The notes under the pieces were generated by a model, which was not told the origin of the DNA, searched no databases, and was given only the letters and a program-made list of their open reading frames with translations. Of a stretch of 64,000 nt of DNA, positions 8,521-17,065 are shown one piece after another (positions within the stretch are counted from its first letter, which is position 1; each line of letters opens with the position of its first letter). Source of the stretch: Sphingosinicella soli. GTDB taxonomy: Bacteria > Pseudomonadota > Alphaproteobacteria > Sphingomonadales > Sphingomonadaceae. The translations under genes were made by a program, and so were the position numbers. The stretch is taken from contig NZ_JACHNZ010000019.1 of the NCBI RefSeq assembly GCF_014199685.1, positions 1-64,000 on the forward strand, written 5' to 3'.

Positions 8521-8994
8521 TTAGGCACCCACCTTGTTCTTGCGGTTCATCGACCCGACGTCGAGGAGCTGCGGATTCTGTGCGACATGCGGATGCTCGG
8601 TGCCTGCATAGATGCGAAGGTTGCGCATCTGCGCGCGGCCGAGCGGTCCGCGCGGAACCATGCGCTCGATGGCCTTCTCCAGAACACGCTCCGGGAAGCG
8701 GCCTTCGAGGATCTTGCCGGCCGTGACGGCCTTGATGCCGCCCGGATAACCGGTGTGGCGGTAGTACGTCTTGTCCTTGAGCTTGTTGCCCGTGAACCGG
8801 ACCTTGCCCGCGTTGATGACGATGACATTGTCGCCGCAATCGACATGCGGCGTGTAGATCGCCTTGTGCTTGCCGCGCAGGCGATTGGCGATGATCGAGG
8901 CGAGACGACCCACGACGAGGCCCTCGGCATCGATCAGCAGCCACTTCTTTTCGACTTCGGCGGGCTTCGCCGAGACGGTGGACTTGGTGTGCAT
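8521..8994 (-). CDS. rplM: 50S ribosomal protein L13
   Basis: L13 is an early-assembly large-subunit protein. The 157-residue product shows [47 protein letters not shown] and [17 protein letters not shown] chose the ATG at 8994 ([18 protein letters not shown]), which matches the family N-terminus. An in-frame codon at 9012 would add six unlikely residues. It is transcribed with rpsI from a recognisable promoter near 9051-9079. Confidence 0.97.
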   Translation of the reverse strand: MHTKSTVSAKPAEVEKKWLLIDAEGLVVGRLASIIANRLRGKHKAIYTPHVDCGDNVIVINAGKVRFTGNKLKDKTYYRHTGYPGGIKAVTAGKILEGRFPERVLEKAIERMVPRGPLGRAQMRNLRIYAGTEHPHVAQNPQLLDVGSMNRKNKVGA

Positions 8995-9050
8995 GGTTCG
9001 ATCCCAAAACAAAGGCGGGCCGGATGAAGCCGCCCGCGTGAACGGCGCGG

Positions 9051-9079
9051 CATATGATGGAGCGCCGCAAAAGCGTCAA
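9051..9079 (-). promoter_or_regulatory. Candidate housekeeping promoter for rplM-rpsI
   Basis: On the minus strand, TTGACG (9074-9079) is separated by 17 bases from CATATG (9051-9056). Transcription from about 9044 would give a leader of about 50 bases. That leader contains an imperfect GGGCGG/CCGGCCC hairpin. No experimental support is available from sequence alone. Confidence 0.5.
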
Positions 9080-9137
9080 GCGAAATAGGCGCTTATGCGT
9101 GGGGTATTATGGTGTTCAACGAAATTCGCGTGCGGAA

Positions 9138-10157
9138 TCAGCGCATTCGCCGCCCCGGCCTGCCGAGCCCGTGCGCGCACGACACCGCCGCCCACACCAG
9201 CAGCGCGGCAACCGCCTGATGCGCGACCGCGACGTGGAGCGCGACGCCGGTGAGCAGCGTCGCGATGCCGAGGATGATCTGCGCGGTAAGCAGCAGCAGC
9301 ACGAAACGCGGCGCGCCGCCGCCGCTTTCGCGCGCCGTGCGCACGGAGAGAAGCACGAGCAGCAGCGCGGCGATCCACGCCCACCAGCGATGCGCCCACT
9401 GCACGACGACGGGATTGTCGATGACGTTGCGCCACAGCGGCTCCAGCCACTCCACGCCTTCGGGGAAGACGCGCCCGCCCATCAGCGGCCATTCGGCGAA
9501 GGCGTGGCCCGCGTTGAGACCCGCGACGAACGCGCCGAGCACGATCTGGATCGCCAGCACCAGCAGTGTCAGCACGCTGAAGCCGGTAAGACGCGAGCGA
9601 ACCTCGCCGCGCGCGTGCGCCGTGAGATCGCGCGCGGTCCACACGAGGCCGCCGAGAATGACAAGCGCGGCGCCGAGATGCACGGCGAGGCGGTCGTGCG
9701 CGACGTCGGGGCGATCGACGAGGCCGGACGCGACCATCCACCAGCCGATCGCGCCCTGCAGCGCGCCGAGCGCGAGGAGTGCGAGCAGGCGCGGCTTGTA
9801 ACCTTCGGGAATCGCGCGGCGCACCCAGAACCACGCCAGCGGCAGCGCGAAGGCGAGGCCGATGAACCGGCCGAGCACGCGGTGCAGATACTCCCAGAAG
9901 AAGATCGCCTTGAACTCCGAAAGCGACATGCCCCGGTTGACCTTCTGGTATTCCGGATAGGCCTTGTAGGCTTCGAACTCGGCGTGCCATTCGGCCTCGT
10001 TCAAAGGCGGGACGACGCCCGAGATCGGCTCCCAGCGCACCATCGAGAGGCCGGATTCGGTAAGCCGCGTGATCCCGCCGACAACGACCATCACGAAGAC
10101 GAGCGCGGCGACGGCATAAAGCCAGAGCGCAATGGCACGGGGGCGGGCGGTGGTCAT
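9138..10157 (-). CDS. ctaA: Heme A synthase (COX15/CtaA)
   Basis: CtaA oxidises the C8 methyl of heme O to give heme A for aa3-type cytochrome oxidases. The 339-residue protein has about eight membrane helices and the conserved stretches GGITRLTESGLSMVRWEPI, FFWEYLHRVLGRFIG, HLGAALVILGG, QWAHRWWAW and HVAVAHQAVAALL. These supply the four heme-ligand histidines. The ATG at 10157 fits the family N-terminus; the much longer open frame upstream is not homologous. It stands alone on the minus strand between the LysR gene and rplM. Confidence 0.94.
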   Translation of the reverse strand: MTTARPRAIALWLYAVAALVFVMVVVGGITRLTESGLSMVRWEPISGVVPPLNEAEWHAEFEAYKAYPEYQKVNRGMSLSEFKAIFFWEYLHRVLGRFIGLAFALPLAWFWVRRAIPEGYKPRLLALLALGALQGAIGWWMVASGLVDRPDVAHDRLAVHLGAALVILGGLVWTARDLTAHARGEVRSRLTGFSVLTLLVLAIQIVLGAFVAGLNAGHAFAEWPLMGGRVFPEGVEWLEPLWRNVIDNPVVVQWAHRWWAWIAALLLVLLSVRTARESGGGAPRFVLLLLTAQIILGIATLLTGVALHVAVAHQAVAALLVWAAVSCAHGLGRPGRRMR

Positions 10158-10200
10158 GCGCCCGGGATTAATGCAGCACGCGGGGCGCGCCAAGCGGCCA

Positions 10201-11085
10201 CTATGACGCGGCTTCGCGCACCACCCAGTCGCGGAAGCGGGCGAGGGCGTGGGTGCCGCCGGTTTCGGGGGAGACGAGATAATACGCGTCGTCGGTGGAG
10301 AGCGGCAGGGCGAAGGGGGAGACGAGCGCGCCCGATGCAAGCTCCGGCTCGATCAGGAAGCTGGGGATGAGCGCGATGCCCGCGCCCGCCGCCGCAGCCT
10401 GCGCGAGCATCAGGAAATGCTCGAACGTGGGGCCGGGGGCACCGGGCGCGGCGACGCCGGCGAGGCGGAACCAGCGCGCCCACGCGTCCTTGCGCGAGGT
10501 CTGGAAGAGCAGCGGCTTGCCGATGAGGTCGGCGGGCGCAGCGAGCGGGTTCGCGGCGAGCCACGCAGGCGCGCAGACGGGGATCGATGTTTCGCGGAAC
10601 AGGAAGTCGTGCGCGGCGCCTGGCCAGTCGGGCAGGCCGAAGTGGATCGCGGCGTCGAAATCCTCCCCGGCGAAGTCGAACGTGTCCGACCGCGCGGCGA
10701 AATTGACGACGAGGTCGGGGTGCTCGGCGGTGAAACGGGGGAGGCGCGGCGCGAGCCAGCGCATCCCGAAGCTCGGCAGGGTCGCGATGCTCAGCGCGTT
10801 GTCGGGGCGCCGGGACGCCAGGCGCGCGGTGGCGCGGCGGATGCGATCGAGCGCCGGGGTGATCTCGTCGGCATAGGCGCGGCCGTCGGCGTTGAGCGCG
10901 ACGCGGCGGCCGGTGCGGTCGAACAGCGGCGTCTGCAGCCAGTCCTCCAGAAGCGCGATCTGGCGGCTGACGGCGCTCTGCGTCAGCCCGACCTCTTCAC
11001 CCGCGCGCGAGAAGCTGCCGTGGCGCGCGGCGGCGGCAAAGCTGGTGAGCGCGCCGATGGGCGGCAGGTGGCGACGTTCGTTCAT
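10201..11085 (-). CDS. LysR-family regulator, GcvA-like
   Basis: This 294-residue protein has an N-terminal winged helix-turn-helix (GALTSFAAAARHGSFSRAGEEVGLTQSAVSRQIALLE). A substrate-binding domain of the GcvA type follows, with SIATLPSFGMRWLAPRLPRF. It is transcribed away from the DUF1338/ast cluster. An inverted repeat lies in the 88-base gap between them (11120-11145). By analogy with other LysR genes it most likely regulates that cluster and itself. The inducer is unknown. Confidence 0.9.
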   Translation of the reverse strand: MNERRHLPPIGALTSFAAAARHGSFSRAGEEVGLTQSAVSRQIALLEDWLQTPLFDRTGRRVALNADGRAYADEITPALDRIRRATARLASRRPDNALSIATLPSFGMRWLAPRLPRFTAEHPDLVVNFAARSDTFDFAGEDFDAAIHFGLPDWPGAAHDFLFRETSIPVCAPAWLAANPLAAPADLIGKPLLFQTSRKDAWARWFRLAGVAAPGAPGPTFEHFLMLAQAAAAGAGIALIPSFLIEPELASGALVSPFALPLSTDDAYYLVSPETGGTHALARFRDWVVREAAS

Positions 11086-11119
11086 TCCAATCTCGCATGA
11101 ACAGATGAAGGCTCATTGT

Positions 11120-11145
11120 TTGTCATACTCTGCGTTTCCTGACAA
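11120..11145. promoter_or_regulatory. Inverted repeat, candidate LysR operator
   Basis: TTGTCA (11120-11125) and TGACAA (11140-11145) form a perfect inverted repeat with a 14-base spacer. It sits between the divergent LysR gene and the DUF1338 gene, 35 and 28 bases from their start codons. The placement suits a LysR binding site that controls both promoters. Confidence 0.4.
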
Positions 11146-11173
11146 TTGGCGCTGGAACGCAGGGAGTCTGGTT

Positions 11174-12166
11174 ATGTCGAATGTGAATGAAGGAACGATC
11201 GAACGGCTGGTGACGGGGACGCGGGCGCTCGGCGCGCTTGCGATCGACCCGGCGCTGCTCGCGGAAACCGGCGACACCGTGTCGCGCGCGGCGTTCGCGA
11301 TGGCGATGAACGTGCTGCTGTTCGACGACCTTCTGAGGCGCGTGCCGAGCGGCGCGGCCTATGTGGCGGAGACGGTGGCGCGCGGCGCGCGCATCACCTT
11401 CGACCACGGCGCGCTGCGGACCATCCGTTTCCGCGAAGGGCCGACCGGCGCGCTTCCCGCCGGGCAGGACGCGTTCCAGCGCATTCTGGAACCGCTCGGC
11501 TACCGGGTTGCCGACACCTATCCGCTGCCCGCGCTGCGCATGACGGGGCGCGCCTATTGCCATCTCGACGCGCCGGAGGCGATCCCGCAGTTTTTCGTGA
11601 GCGAGCTTCATGTCGAGCGCTTCGACGAAGGCTTCGTGCGCACCGCAGAGCGCGTGTTCGGCACGACGCGCGATCCGCTGAACGCCGACGCGCAGGATGT
11701 GCTTGCAGCGTTCGCGGCGGGCGGCAGCGTGCCGTACGCGGATGCCGTGGTGGCGTTGCCTGCGATCGTCGCCTGTTTCGACTGCCACCACGACCCCGTG
11801 ACGCTCGGCGATTATGAGGCGCTGCTTGCGCGCTCCGGCGAAGCGGCGTGGATCGCGACGGAAGGCAATGCCTTCAACCACGCGACCGACCGCGTCGCCG
11901 ATGTCGATGCGCTCGCCGCGTGGCTGAAGGCGGAGGGGCGCCCGATGAAGGACACGGTGGAGGTGTCGAGCAGCGGCCGCGTGCGCCAGACGGCCTTCCG
12001 CGCCGACAGCTTCGAGCGCAGGTTCGCGGGCGGCGTGCGCCGCACCGTGCCGGGCTCGTTCTACGAGTTCATCACGCGCGACGCGGACCCCGCGAGCGGC
12101 AGCCTCGACCTGCGCTTCGACAGCGGCAACGCGACCGGCATCTTCGCGATGACGCGCGCGGCGTAA
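11174..12166 (+). CDS. DUF1338 family protein, HglS-like 2-oxoadipate dioxygenase/decarboxylase
   Basis: DUF1338 proteins are VOC-fold iron enzymes. The characterised member HglS turns 2-oxoadipate into D-2-hydroxyglutarate in lysine breakdown. This 330-residue protein has candidate metal ligands at His78 (TFDHGALRT), His236 (GNAFNHATDR) and Glu298 (PGSFYEFITR), in the family order. It heads the astC-astA-astD cluster, 40 bases upstream of astC, and faces a LysR regulator. Its role next to arginine succinyltransferase genes is not obvious. It might feed lysine-derived oxoadipate into the same C5 pool, or act on a related oxoacid. Family assignment is firm and the substrate is inferred. Confidence 0.85.
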   Translation: MSNVNEGTIERLVTGTRALGALAIDPALLAETGDTVSRAAFAMAMNVLLFDDLLRRVPSGAAYVAETVARGARITFDHGALRTIRFREGPTGALPAGQDAFQRILEPLGYRVADTYPLPALRMTGRAYCHLDAPEAIPQFFVSELHVERFDEGFVRTAERVFGTTRDPLNADAQDVLAAFAAGGSVPYADAVVALPAIVACFDCHHDPVTLGDYEALLARSGEAAWIATEGNAFNHATDRVADVDALAAWLKAEGRPMKDTVEVSSSGRVRQTAFRADSFERRFAGGVRRTVPGSFYEFITRDADPASGSLDLRFDSGNATGIFAMTRAA

Positions 12167-12206
12167 CGCGTTAAGCAGCGCCGAACAGCTTTTTATGGAG
12201 AAGATC

Positions 12207-13403
12207 ATGTCCGATACCTTGCTTGGGGTTTACAGCCGGGCGCCGCTCGTCGTCGATCGCGGCGAGGGCGTGTGGCTCTATGATGTCGACGGCAACCGCT
12301 GGCTCGATTGCGTCATGGGCATCGCCACCGACGGGCTCGGCCACGCGCATCCGAAGCTGGTCGCGGCGCTGGAAGCGCAGGCGAATAAGCTGTGGCACGT
12401 GTCCAACATCTTCCGCATTCCGGGACAGGAGGCGCTCGCGCAGCGCCTGATCGATTCGACGTTTGCCGACGTCGTGTTCTTCGGCAATTCGGGATCGGAG
12501 GCGATCGAAGGCGCGCTGAAGACGGCGCGGCGCTATCACCATGTGAACGGATCGCCCGAGCGGATCGACGTGATCGGCTTCGCGGGATCGTTCCATGGCC
12601 GCACCTATGCGGCGGTGAACGCTTCGGGCAACGCATCGTACCTCGACGGGTTCGGGCCGCGTCTGCCCGGCTATGTGCAGCTGACGCTCGACGACGAGGC
12701 GGGCATCGCAGAGGCGATCGCGCGCCCGACGACGGCGGCGGTGATCGTGGAGCCGGTGCAGGGCGAAGGCGGCGCGCGGGCGCTGACCGGTGAATGGCTG
12801 AAACGCGTGCGCGACCTCTGCACGCAGCACGGCGTGCTCCTGATCTATGACGAGGTGCAGAGCGGCATGGGGCGGACCGGCAAGCTCTTCGCGCACCAGT
12901 GGTTCGAAGGCGTGGAGCCCGACATCATGGCGATCGCCAAGGCGCTGGGCGGCGGCTTCCCGATCGGCGCGTTCCTTGCGACCAAGGAAGCCGCGAAGGG
13001 CATGGTCGTCGGCACGCACGGTTCGACCTTCGGCGGCAATCCGCTGGCGATGGCGGTGGGCATCGCGGCGTTCGACGAAATCGCCAAGGAAGAGACGCTG
13101 GCGCACGCGCGCGCGGTTTCGGCCGAACTCGTTCAGCAGCTGAACGCGCTGAAGGACATTCACGGCGACATGATCGTCGACGTGCGCGGCAAGGGGCTAC
13201 TGATCGGGCTCAAGCTCGTGCCCAACAACCGCGAATTCATGGCGCTCGCCCGCGACCACGGTATCCTCGTGGCGGGCGGCGGCGAGAACTGCGTGCGGCT
13301 GCTGCCGTCGCTGCTGCTTTCCGGCGCCGAAGCGGCAGAGGTCGTGACGCGGCTCGACGCGGCGTTCGCCGACGCGCGGACGCGTCTCGCCAGGGCCGCC
13401 TGA
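12207..13403 (+). CDS. astC: Acetylornithine/succinylornithine aminotransferase (class III PLP enzyme)
   Basis: This 398-residue fold-type I transaminase has GNSGSEAIEGALKTAR for phosphate binding, IYDEVQSGMGRTGK with the cofactor aspartate, and the Schiff-base lysine at about residue 245 in AIAKALGGGFPIGA. The same family includes ArgD and AstC. The neighbouring astA and astD make succinylornithine transamination the likely role here. I preferred the ATG at 12207, preceded by GGAG at 12198-12201, over the in-frame ATG at 12195. Its stop overlaps the astA start by one base. Confidence 0.88.
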   Translation: MSDTLLGVYSRAPLVVDRGEGVWLYDVDGNRWLDCVMGIATDGLGHAHPKLVAALEAQANKLWHVSNIFRIPGQEALAQRLIDSTFADVVFFGNSGSEAIEGALKTARRYHHVNGSPERIDVIGFAGSFHGRTYAAVNASGNASYLDGFGPRLPGYVQLTLDDEAGIAEAIARPTTAAVIVEPVQGEGGARALTGEWLKRVRDLCTQHGVLLIYDEVQSGMGRTGKLFAHQWFEGVEPDIMAIAKALGGGFPIGAFLATKEAAKGMVVGTHGSTFGGNPLAMAVGIAAFDEIAKEETLAHARAVSAELVQQLNALKDIHGDMIVDVRGKGLLIGLKLVPNNREFMALARDHGILVAGGGENCVRLLPSLLLSGAEAAEVVTRLDAAFADARTRLARAA

Positions 13404-14404
13404 TGCTGGCGATCCGGCCGGCGCGCCCGGCCGATCTTGATGTGATGATGGAACTCGCGGTGCTATCGGGCCGCGGGTTCACCAGCCTGCCCGAAGACGA
13501 GGCGACACTCGCCGCGCGCCTCGACCTTGCCGAAGCCAGCTTTACCGGCGCGGTGGCGCCCGCAGAGGCGTGGTACACGATCATGCTGGAGGATACCGAA
13601 ACCGGGCGGGTCGAAGGGCTCGCCGGGGTTCGCGCTGCCGTCGGCCTCAAGCGCCCGCACTTCTCGTTCCGCGTGATGACGCTCGCGCAGTATTCGTCGG
13701 CGATCGGCACGCGCTTCGACCATCAGGCGCTGGTGCTGGTGAACGAGTGCGGCGGCTGGACCGAGGTGGGATCGCTGTTCCTGCGGCCCGAGCGGCGCAG
13801 CGGCGGCGCGGGCAGCCTGCTCGCGCGCTCGCGCTACATGCTGATCGGCGCCGAGCCGACGCGCTTTTCGCACACGATCATGGCGGAGCTGCGCGGCTGG
13901 TTCGACGAGCACGGCAAGTCGCCGTTCTGGGAAGGCGTCGCCTCCAAGTTCTTCCGCCTGCCCTTCGAGGAGGCGGACCGCATGGTGACCTCCACCGACG
14001 GGCAGTTCATCCTCGACCTCGCGCCGCGCCACCCCATCTATGTCGACCTGATCGACAGCCACGCCCGCGAGGCGATCGGCCGCGTGCACCGCGACGGCGA
14101 GCCCGCGCTGACGCTGCTGGAAAAGGAAGGGTTCGACCGATCGGGGCTGATCGACATTTTCGACGGCGGACCGACGATGACCTGCGCCAGCGATGAGGTG
14201 GCGACGATCCGCGCCTCGCGCACGCTGCGGCTGGAGATCGGTACGCCGGGCGAGGGGCAGGCGCTGCTTTCGACGACGCAGATCGACGGGTTCCGCTCTG
14301 TGCGCGCGGCGGCGGATATCGGCGAGGCGGCCGTGACGATCAGCAGCGAAGCCGCCGACGCGCTGAAACTGAGGGGCGGCGATCCGGTGAGGATATCGGC
14401 ATGA
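13403..14404 (+). CDS. astA: Arginine N-succinyltransferase
   Basis: AstA succinylates arginine from succinyl-CoA, the first step of the arginine succinyltransferase (AST) catabolic pathway. The 333-residue protein opens IRPARPADLDVMMELAV and contains the strongly conserved EVGSLFLRPERR, GGAGSLLARSRYM, PFWEGVASKFF and MTSTDGQFI-like block. The length is typical. It overlaps astC by one base (TGATG) and astD by four bases (ATGA), so translation of the three is coupled. AstB and astE are absent from this cluster. Confidence 0.94.
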   Translation: MLAIRPARPADLDVMMELAVLSGRGFTSLPEDEATLAARLDLAEASFTGAVAPAEAWYTIMLEDTETGRVEGLAGVRAAVGLKRPHFSFRVMTLAQYSSAIGTRFDHQALVLVNECGGWTEVGSLFLRPERRSGGAGSLLARSRYMLIGAEPTRFSHTIMAELRGWFDEHGKSPFWEGVASKFFRLPFEEADRMVTSTDGQFILDLAPRHPIYVDLIDSHAREAIGRVHRDGEPALTLLEKEGFDRSGLIDIFDGGPTMTCASDEVATIRASRTLRLEIGTPGEGQALLSTTQIDGFRSVRAAADIGEAAVTISSEAADALKLRGGDPVRISA

Positions 14405-15807
14405 CGATTTTCCGTTCGATCGACCCGGCCACGGGCGAAACCGTTTGGGAAGGCCCGGCGGCGAGCGCGGAGGACTGCAACGCCGCCATCGGACGCGCGC
14501 GCGCCGCGCTCGGCGCGTGGCGGGCGCGACCGGCGGAGGAGCGCATCGCGCTCGCGCGGCGCTACGGCGACGTGCTCGGCAGTCGCAAGGCCGCGCTTTC
14601 GCAGCTGATTTCGCGCGAGACGGGCAAGCTGCTGTGGGAGACCGAGGCCGAGATCGCTTCGATGATCGGCAAGGTGGAGATTTCGATCCGGGCGTTCGGC
14701 GAGCGCACCGGAGAGCGGGCGGCGGACATGCCGTTCGGGCGCGCCGTGCTGCGCCACCGGGGGCACGGCGTGATGGCGGTGCTGGGGCCGTACAACTTCC
14801 CCGGCCACCTGCCGAACGGGCATATCGTTCCGGCGCTGATCGCGGGGAACACGGTGGTGTTCAAACCTTCCGAGATCACGCCCGCGATCGGCGAAGCCAT
14901 GGCGGCGGCGTGGGCGGAGGCGGGGCTTCCCGAAGGCGTGCTCAGCATCGTGCAGGGTGCGCGGGCGACGGGCGAGGCGCTGGTCGCGGGCGATATCGAC
15001 GGGCTGCTGTTCACGGGTTCGGCAGGCGCGGGCGCGGCGCTGCGGCGGGCGCTGGTCGATCGGCCGCATGTGAGCCTCGCGCTCGAACTCGGCGGCAACA
15101 ATCCGCTGGTGGCGTGGGATTCGCCCGAGGCGGCCGCGTCGATCATCGTGCAGTCGAGTTTCGTCACCACGGGCCAGCGCTGCTCGTGCGCGCGGCGGCT
15201 GATCGTGCCCGAAGGCAAGGTCGGCGACGCGATCGTCGAGGCGGTGGACGCGATGGCCGGGCGGCTGCGCATCGCGGCGTGGGACGAGCCGGGCGGCGCC
15301 TTCATGGGGCCGCTCGTGTCCGATGCCGCCGCAATCGGCGCGCGCGCGGCGGCGGACGGAATCGTCGCGCGCGGCGCAAAGGTGATTCGGCCTTTCGAGG
15401 GCATCGCGGGACGTTCGGCGGCGTTCGTGTCGCCCGCGATTCTCGATGTGACGGGCATCGATGTGCCCGACGCCGAGATTTTCGCGCCGGTGGTGCAGGT
15501 GATCCGCGTTCCCGACTTCGATGCGGCGATGCGCGCGGCGAACAACACGATATTCGGGCTTTCGGCGGGCCTCATCAGCGAAGAAGCGGGCCTTTGGGCG
15601 CGTTTTGTCGAGGAAAGCCGCGCGGGCGTCGTCAACCGCAACCGTCCGACGACGGGCGCGGCGGGCAATATGCCGTTCGGCGGACTCGGAGCCTCTGGAA
15701 ATCATCGCCCAAGTGCGTATTACGCAGCGGACTATTGCGCATACCCGATCGCCAGTTTCGAGGCGGACGGGGTTGGCGCGGTGGAGGTTCCCGGATTAGA
15801 CGGGTGA
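14401..15807 (+). CDS. astD: N-succinylglutamate 5-semialdehyde dehydrogenase
   Basis: This NAD-dependent aldehyde dehydrogenase makes N-succinylglutamate in the AST pathway. The 468-residue protein shows the oxyanion asparagine in GPYNFPGHLPNGH (132), the general base glutamate in LELGGNNP (229) and the catalytic cysteine in GQRCSCARR (261). All are placed as in AstD. Translation is coupled to astA. Only 26 bases separate it from the formaldehyde dehydrogenase gene downstream, which may share the transcript. Confidence 0.94.
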   Translation: MTIFRSIDPATGETVWEGPAASAEDCNAAIGRARAALGAWRARPAEERIALARRYGDVLGSRKAALSQLISRETGKLLWETEAEIASMIGKVEISIRAFGERTGERAADMPFGRAVLRHRGHGVMAVLGPYNFPGHLPNGHIVPALIAGNTVVFKPSEITPAIGEAMAAAWAEAGLPEGVLSIVQGARATGEALVAGDIDGLLFTGSAGAGAALRRALVDRPHVSLALELGGNNPLVAWDSPEAAASIIVQSSFVTTGQRCSCARRLIVPEGKVGDAIVEAVDAMAGRLRIAAWDEPGGAFMGPLVSDAAAIGARAAADGIVARGAKVIRPFEGIAGRSAAFVSPAILDVTGIDVPDAEIFAPVVQVIRVPDFDAAMRAANNTIFGLSAGLISEEAGLWARFVEESRAGVVNRNRPTTGAAGNMPFGGLGASGNHRPSAYYAADYCAYPIASFEADGVGAVEVPGLDG

Positions 15808-15833
15808 CCAATACGCTGACGGAGGGGTGATTC

Positions 15834-16946
15834 ATGAAGACGCGCGCGGCTGTGGCATTCGAAGCCAAGAAGCCTCTTGAGATTGTGGAACTCGACCTTG
15901 AAGGCCCGAAGGCGGGCGAGGTGCTGGTCGAGATCATGGCGACGGGCATCTGCCACACGGACGCCTACACGCTCGACGGTTTCGACAGCGAAGGCATCTT
16001 CCCGAGCGTTCTGGGCCATGAAGGCGCAGGCGTCGTGCGCGAGGTGGGGCAGGGCGTCACCTCGGTGAAGCCGGGCGACCACGTGATCCCGCTCTACACG
16101 CCCGAATGCCGCCAGTGCAAAAGCTGTCTTTCAGGGAAGACCAACCTCTGCACCGCGATCCGCGCCACGCAGGGCAAGGGGCTGATGCCCGACGGCACGA
16201 CGCGGTTCTCCTACAAGGGTCAGCCGATCTTCCACTATATGGGCTGCTCGACCTTTTCGAACTTCACCGTGCTGCCCGAAATCGCGGTGGCGAAGATCCG
16301 CGAGGACGCGCCGTTCCAGTCGAGCTGCTACGTCGGCTGCGGCGTGACGACGGGCGTGGGCGCGGTCATCAATACCGCCAAGGTGCAGGTCGGCGACAAC
16401 GTCGTCGTGTTCGGCCTGGGCGGCATCGGGCTCAACGTGCTGCAGGGCGCGCGGATGGCGGGCGCGAACACGATCATCGGCGTGGACATCAACCCGGACC
16501 GCGAGGAATGGGGCCGCCGCTTCGGCATGACGGACTTCCTCAACTCCAGGGGGATGAGCCGCGAGGATGTCGTCGCGAAGATCGTCGCGATGACGGACGG
16601 CGGCGCGGATTACACGTTCGACGCAACCGGCAACACCGAAGTGATGCGCACCGCGCTCGAGGCCTGCCATCGCGGCTGGGGCACGAGCATCATCATCGGC
16701 GTGGCCGAGGCGGGCAAGGAGATCAGCACACGGCCTTTCCAGCTCGTGACGGGGCGCAACTGGCGCGGCACGGCGTTCGGCGGGGCCAAGGGCCGCACCG
16801 ACGTTCCCAAGATCATCGACATGTACATGACCGGCAAGATCGAGATCGATCCGATGATCACGCATGTCATGGGCCTTGAGGAGATCAACAAGGGCTTCGA
16901 GCTGATGCACGCAGGCGAAAGCATCCGCAGCGTGGTGGTTTACTGA
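15834..16946 (+). CDS. frmA: S-(hydroxymethyl)glutathione dehydrogenase, class III alcohol dehydrogenase
   Basis: This zinc enzyme oxidises the spontaneous adduct of formaldehyde and glutathione. The 370-residue protein has the catalytic zinc site [11 protein letters not shown] and LGHEGAGVV, and the structural zinc cysteines in [16 protein letters not shown]. It also has [14 protein letters not shown], the NAD-binding [13 protein letters not shown] and the class III segment [10 protein letters not shown]. The ATG follows GGAGG at 15823-15827. No formylglutathione hydrolase gene follows; a palindromic element and a convergent gene come next. Confidence 0.96.
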   Translation: MKTRAAVAFEAKKPLEIVELDLEGPKAGEVLVEIMATGICHTDAYTLDGFDSEGIFPSVLGHEGAGVVREVGQGVTSVKPGDHVIPLYTPECRQCKSCLSGKTNLCTAIRATQGKGLMPDGTTRFSYKGQPIFHYMGCSTFSNFTVLPEIAVAKIREDAPFQSSCYVGCGVTTGVGAVINTAKVQVGDNVVVFGLGGIGLNVLQGARMAGANTIIGVDINPDREEWGRRFGMTDFLNSRGMSREDVVAKIVAMTDGGADYTFDATGNTEVMRTALEACHRGWGTSIIIGVAEAGKEISTRPFQLVTGRNWRGTAFGGAKGRTDVPKIIDMYMTGKIEIDPMITHVMGLEEINKGFELMHAGESIRSVVVY

Positions 16947-16954
16947 GCGTCTCA

Positions 16955-17057
16955 CCCCTCCTCTTCAGGGGAGGGGCCGGGGGTGGGGCGTATCCTCATA
17001 CGCGACCTCGGAGAAGCGGCACCGCCCCTCCCCAACCCCTCCCCTGAAGAGGAGGGG
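16955..17057. repeat. 103-bp dispersed palindromic element, copy 1
   Basis: The element is bounded by a perfect 22-bp inverted repeat at 16955-16976 and 17036-17057. The arms read CCCCTCCTCTTCAGGGGAGG followed by GG, and their complement. The inner 59 bases carry a second arm pair around GTATCCTCATAC. Its reverse complement matches the copy at 20787-20889 across the arms and the GAGGATACGCCCCACC block, with the same total length. It fills the convergent gap between frmA and the PLD gene, so it may also act as a bidirectional terminator. Confidence 0.8.
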
Positions 17058-17065
17058 CTTTAACT

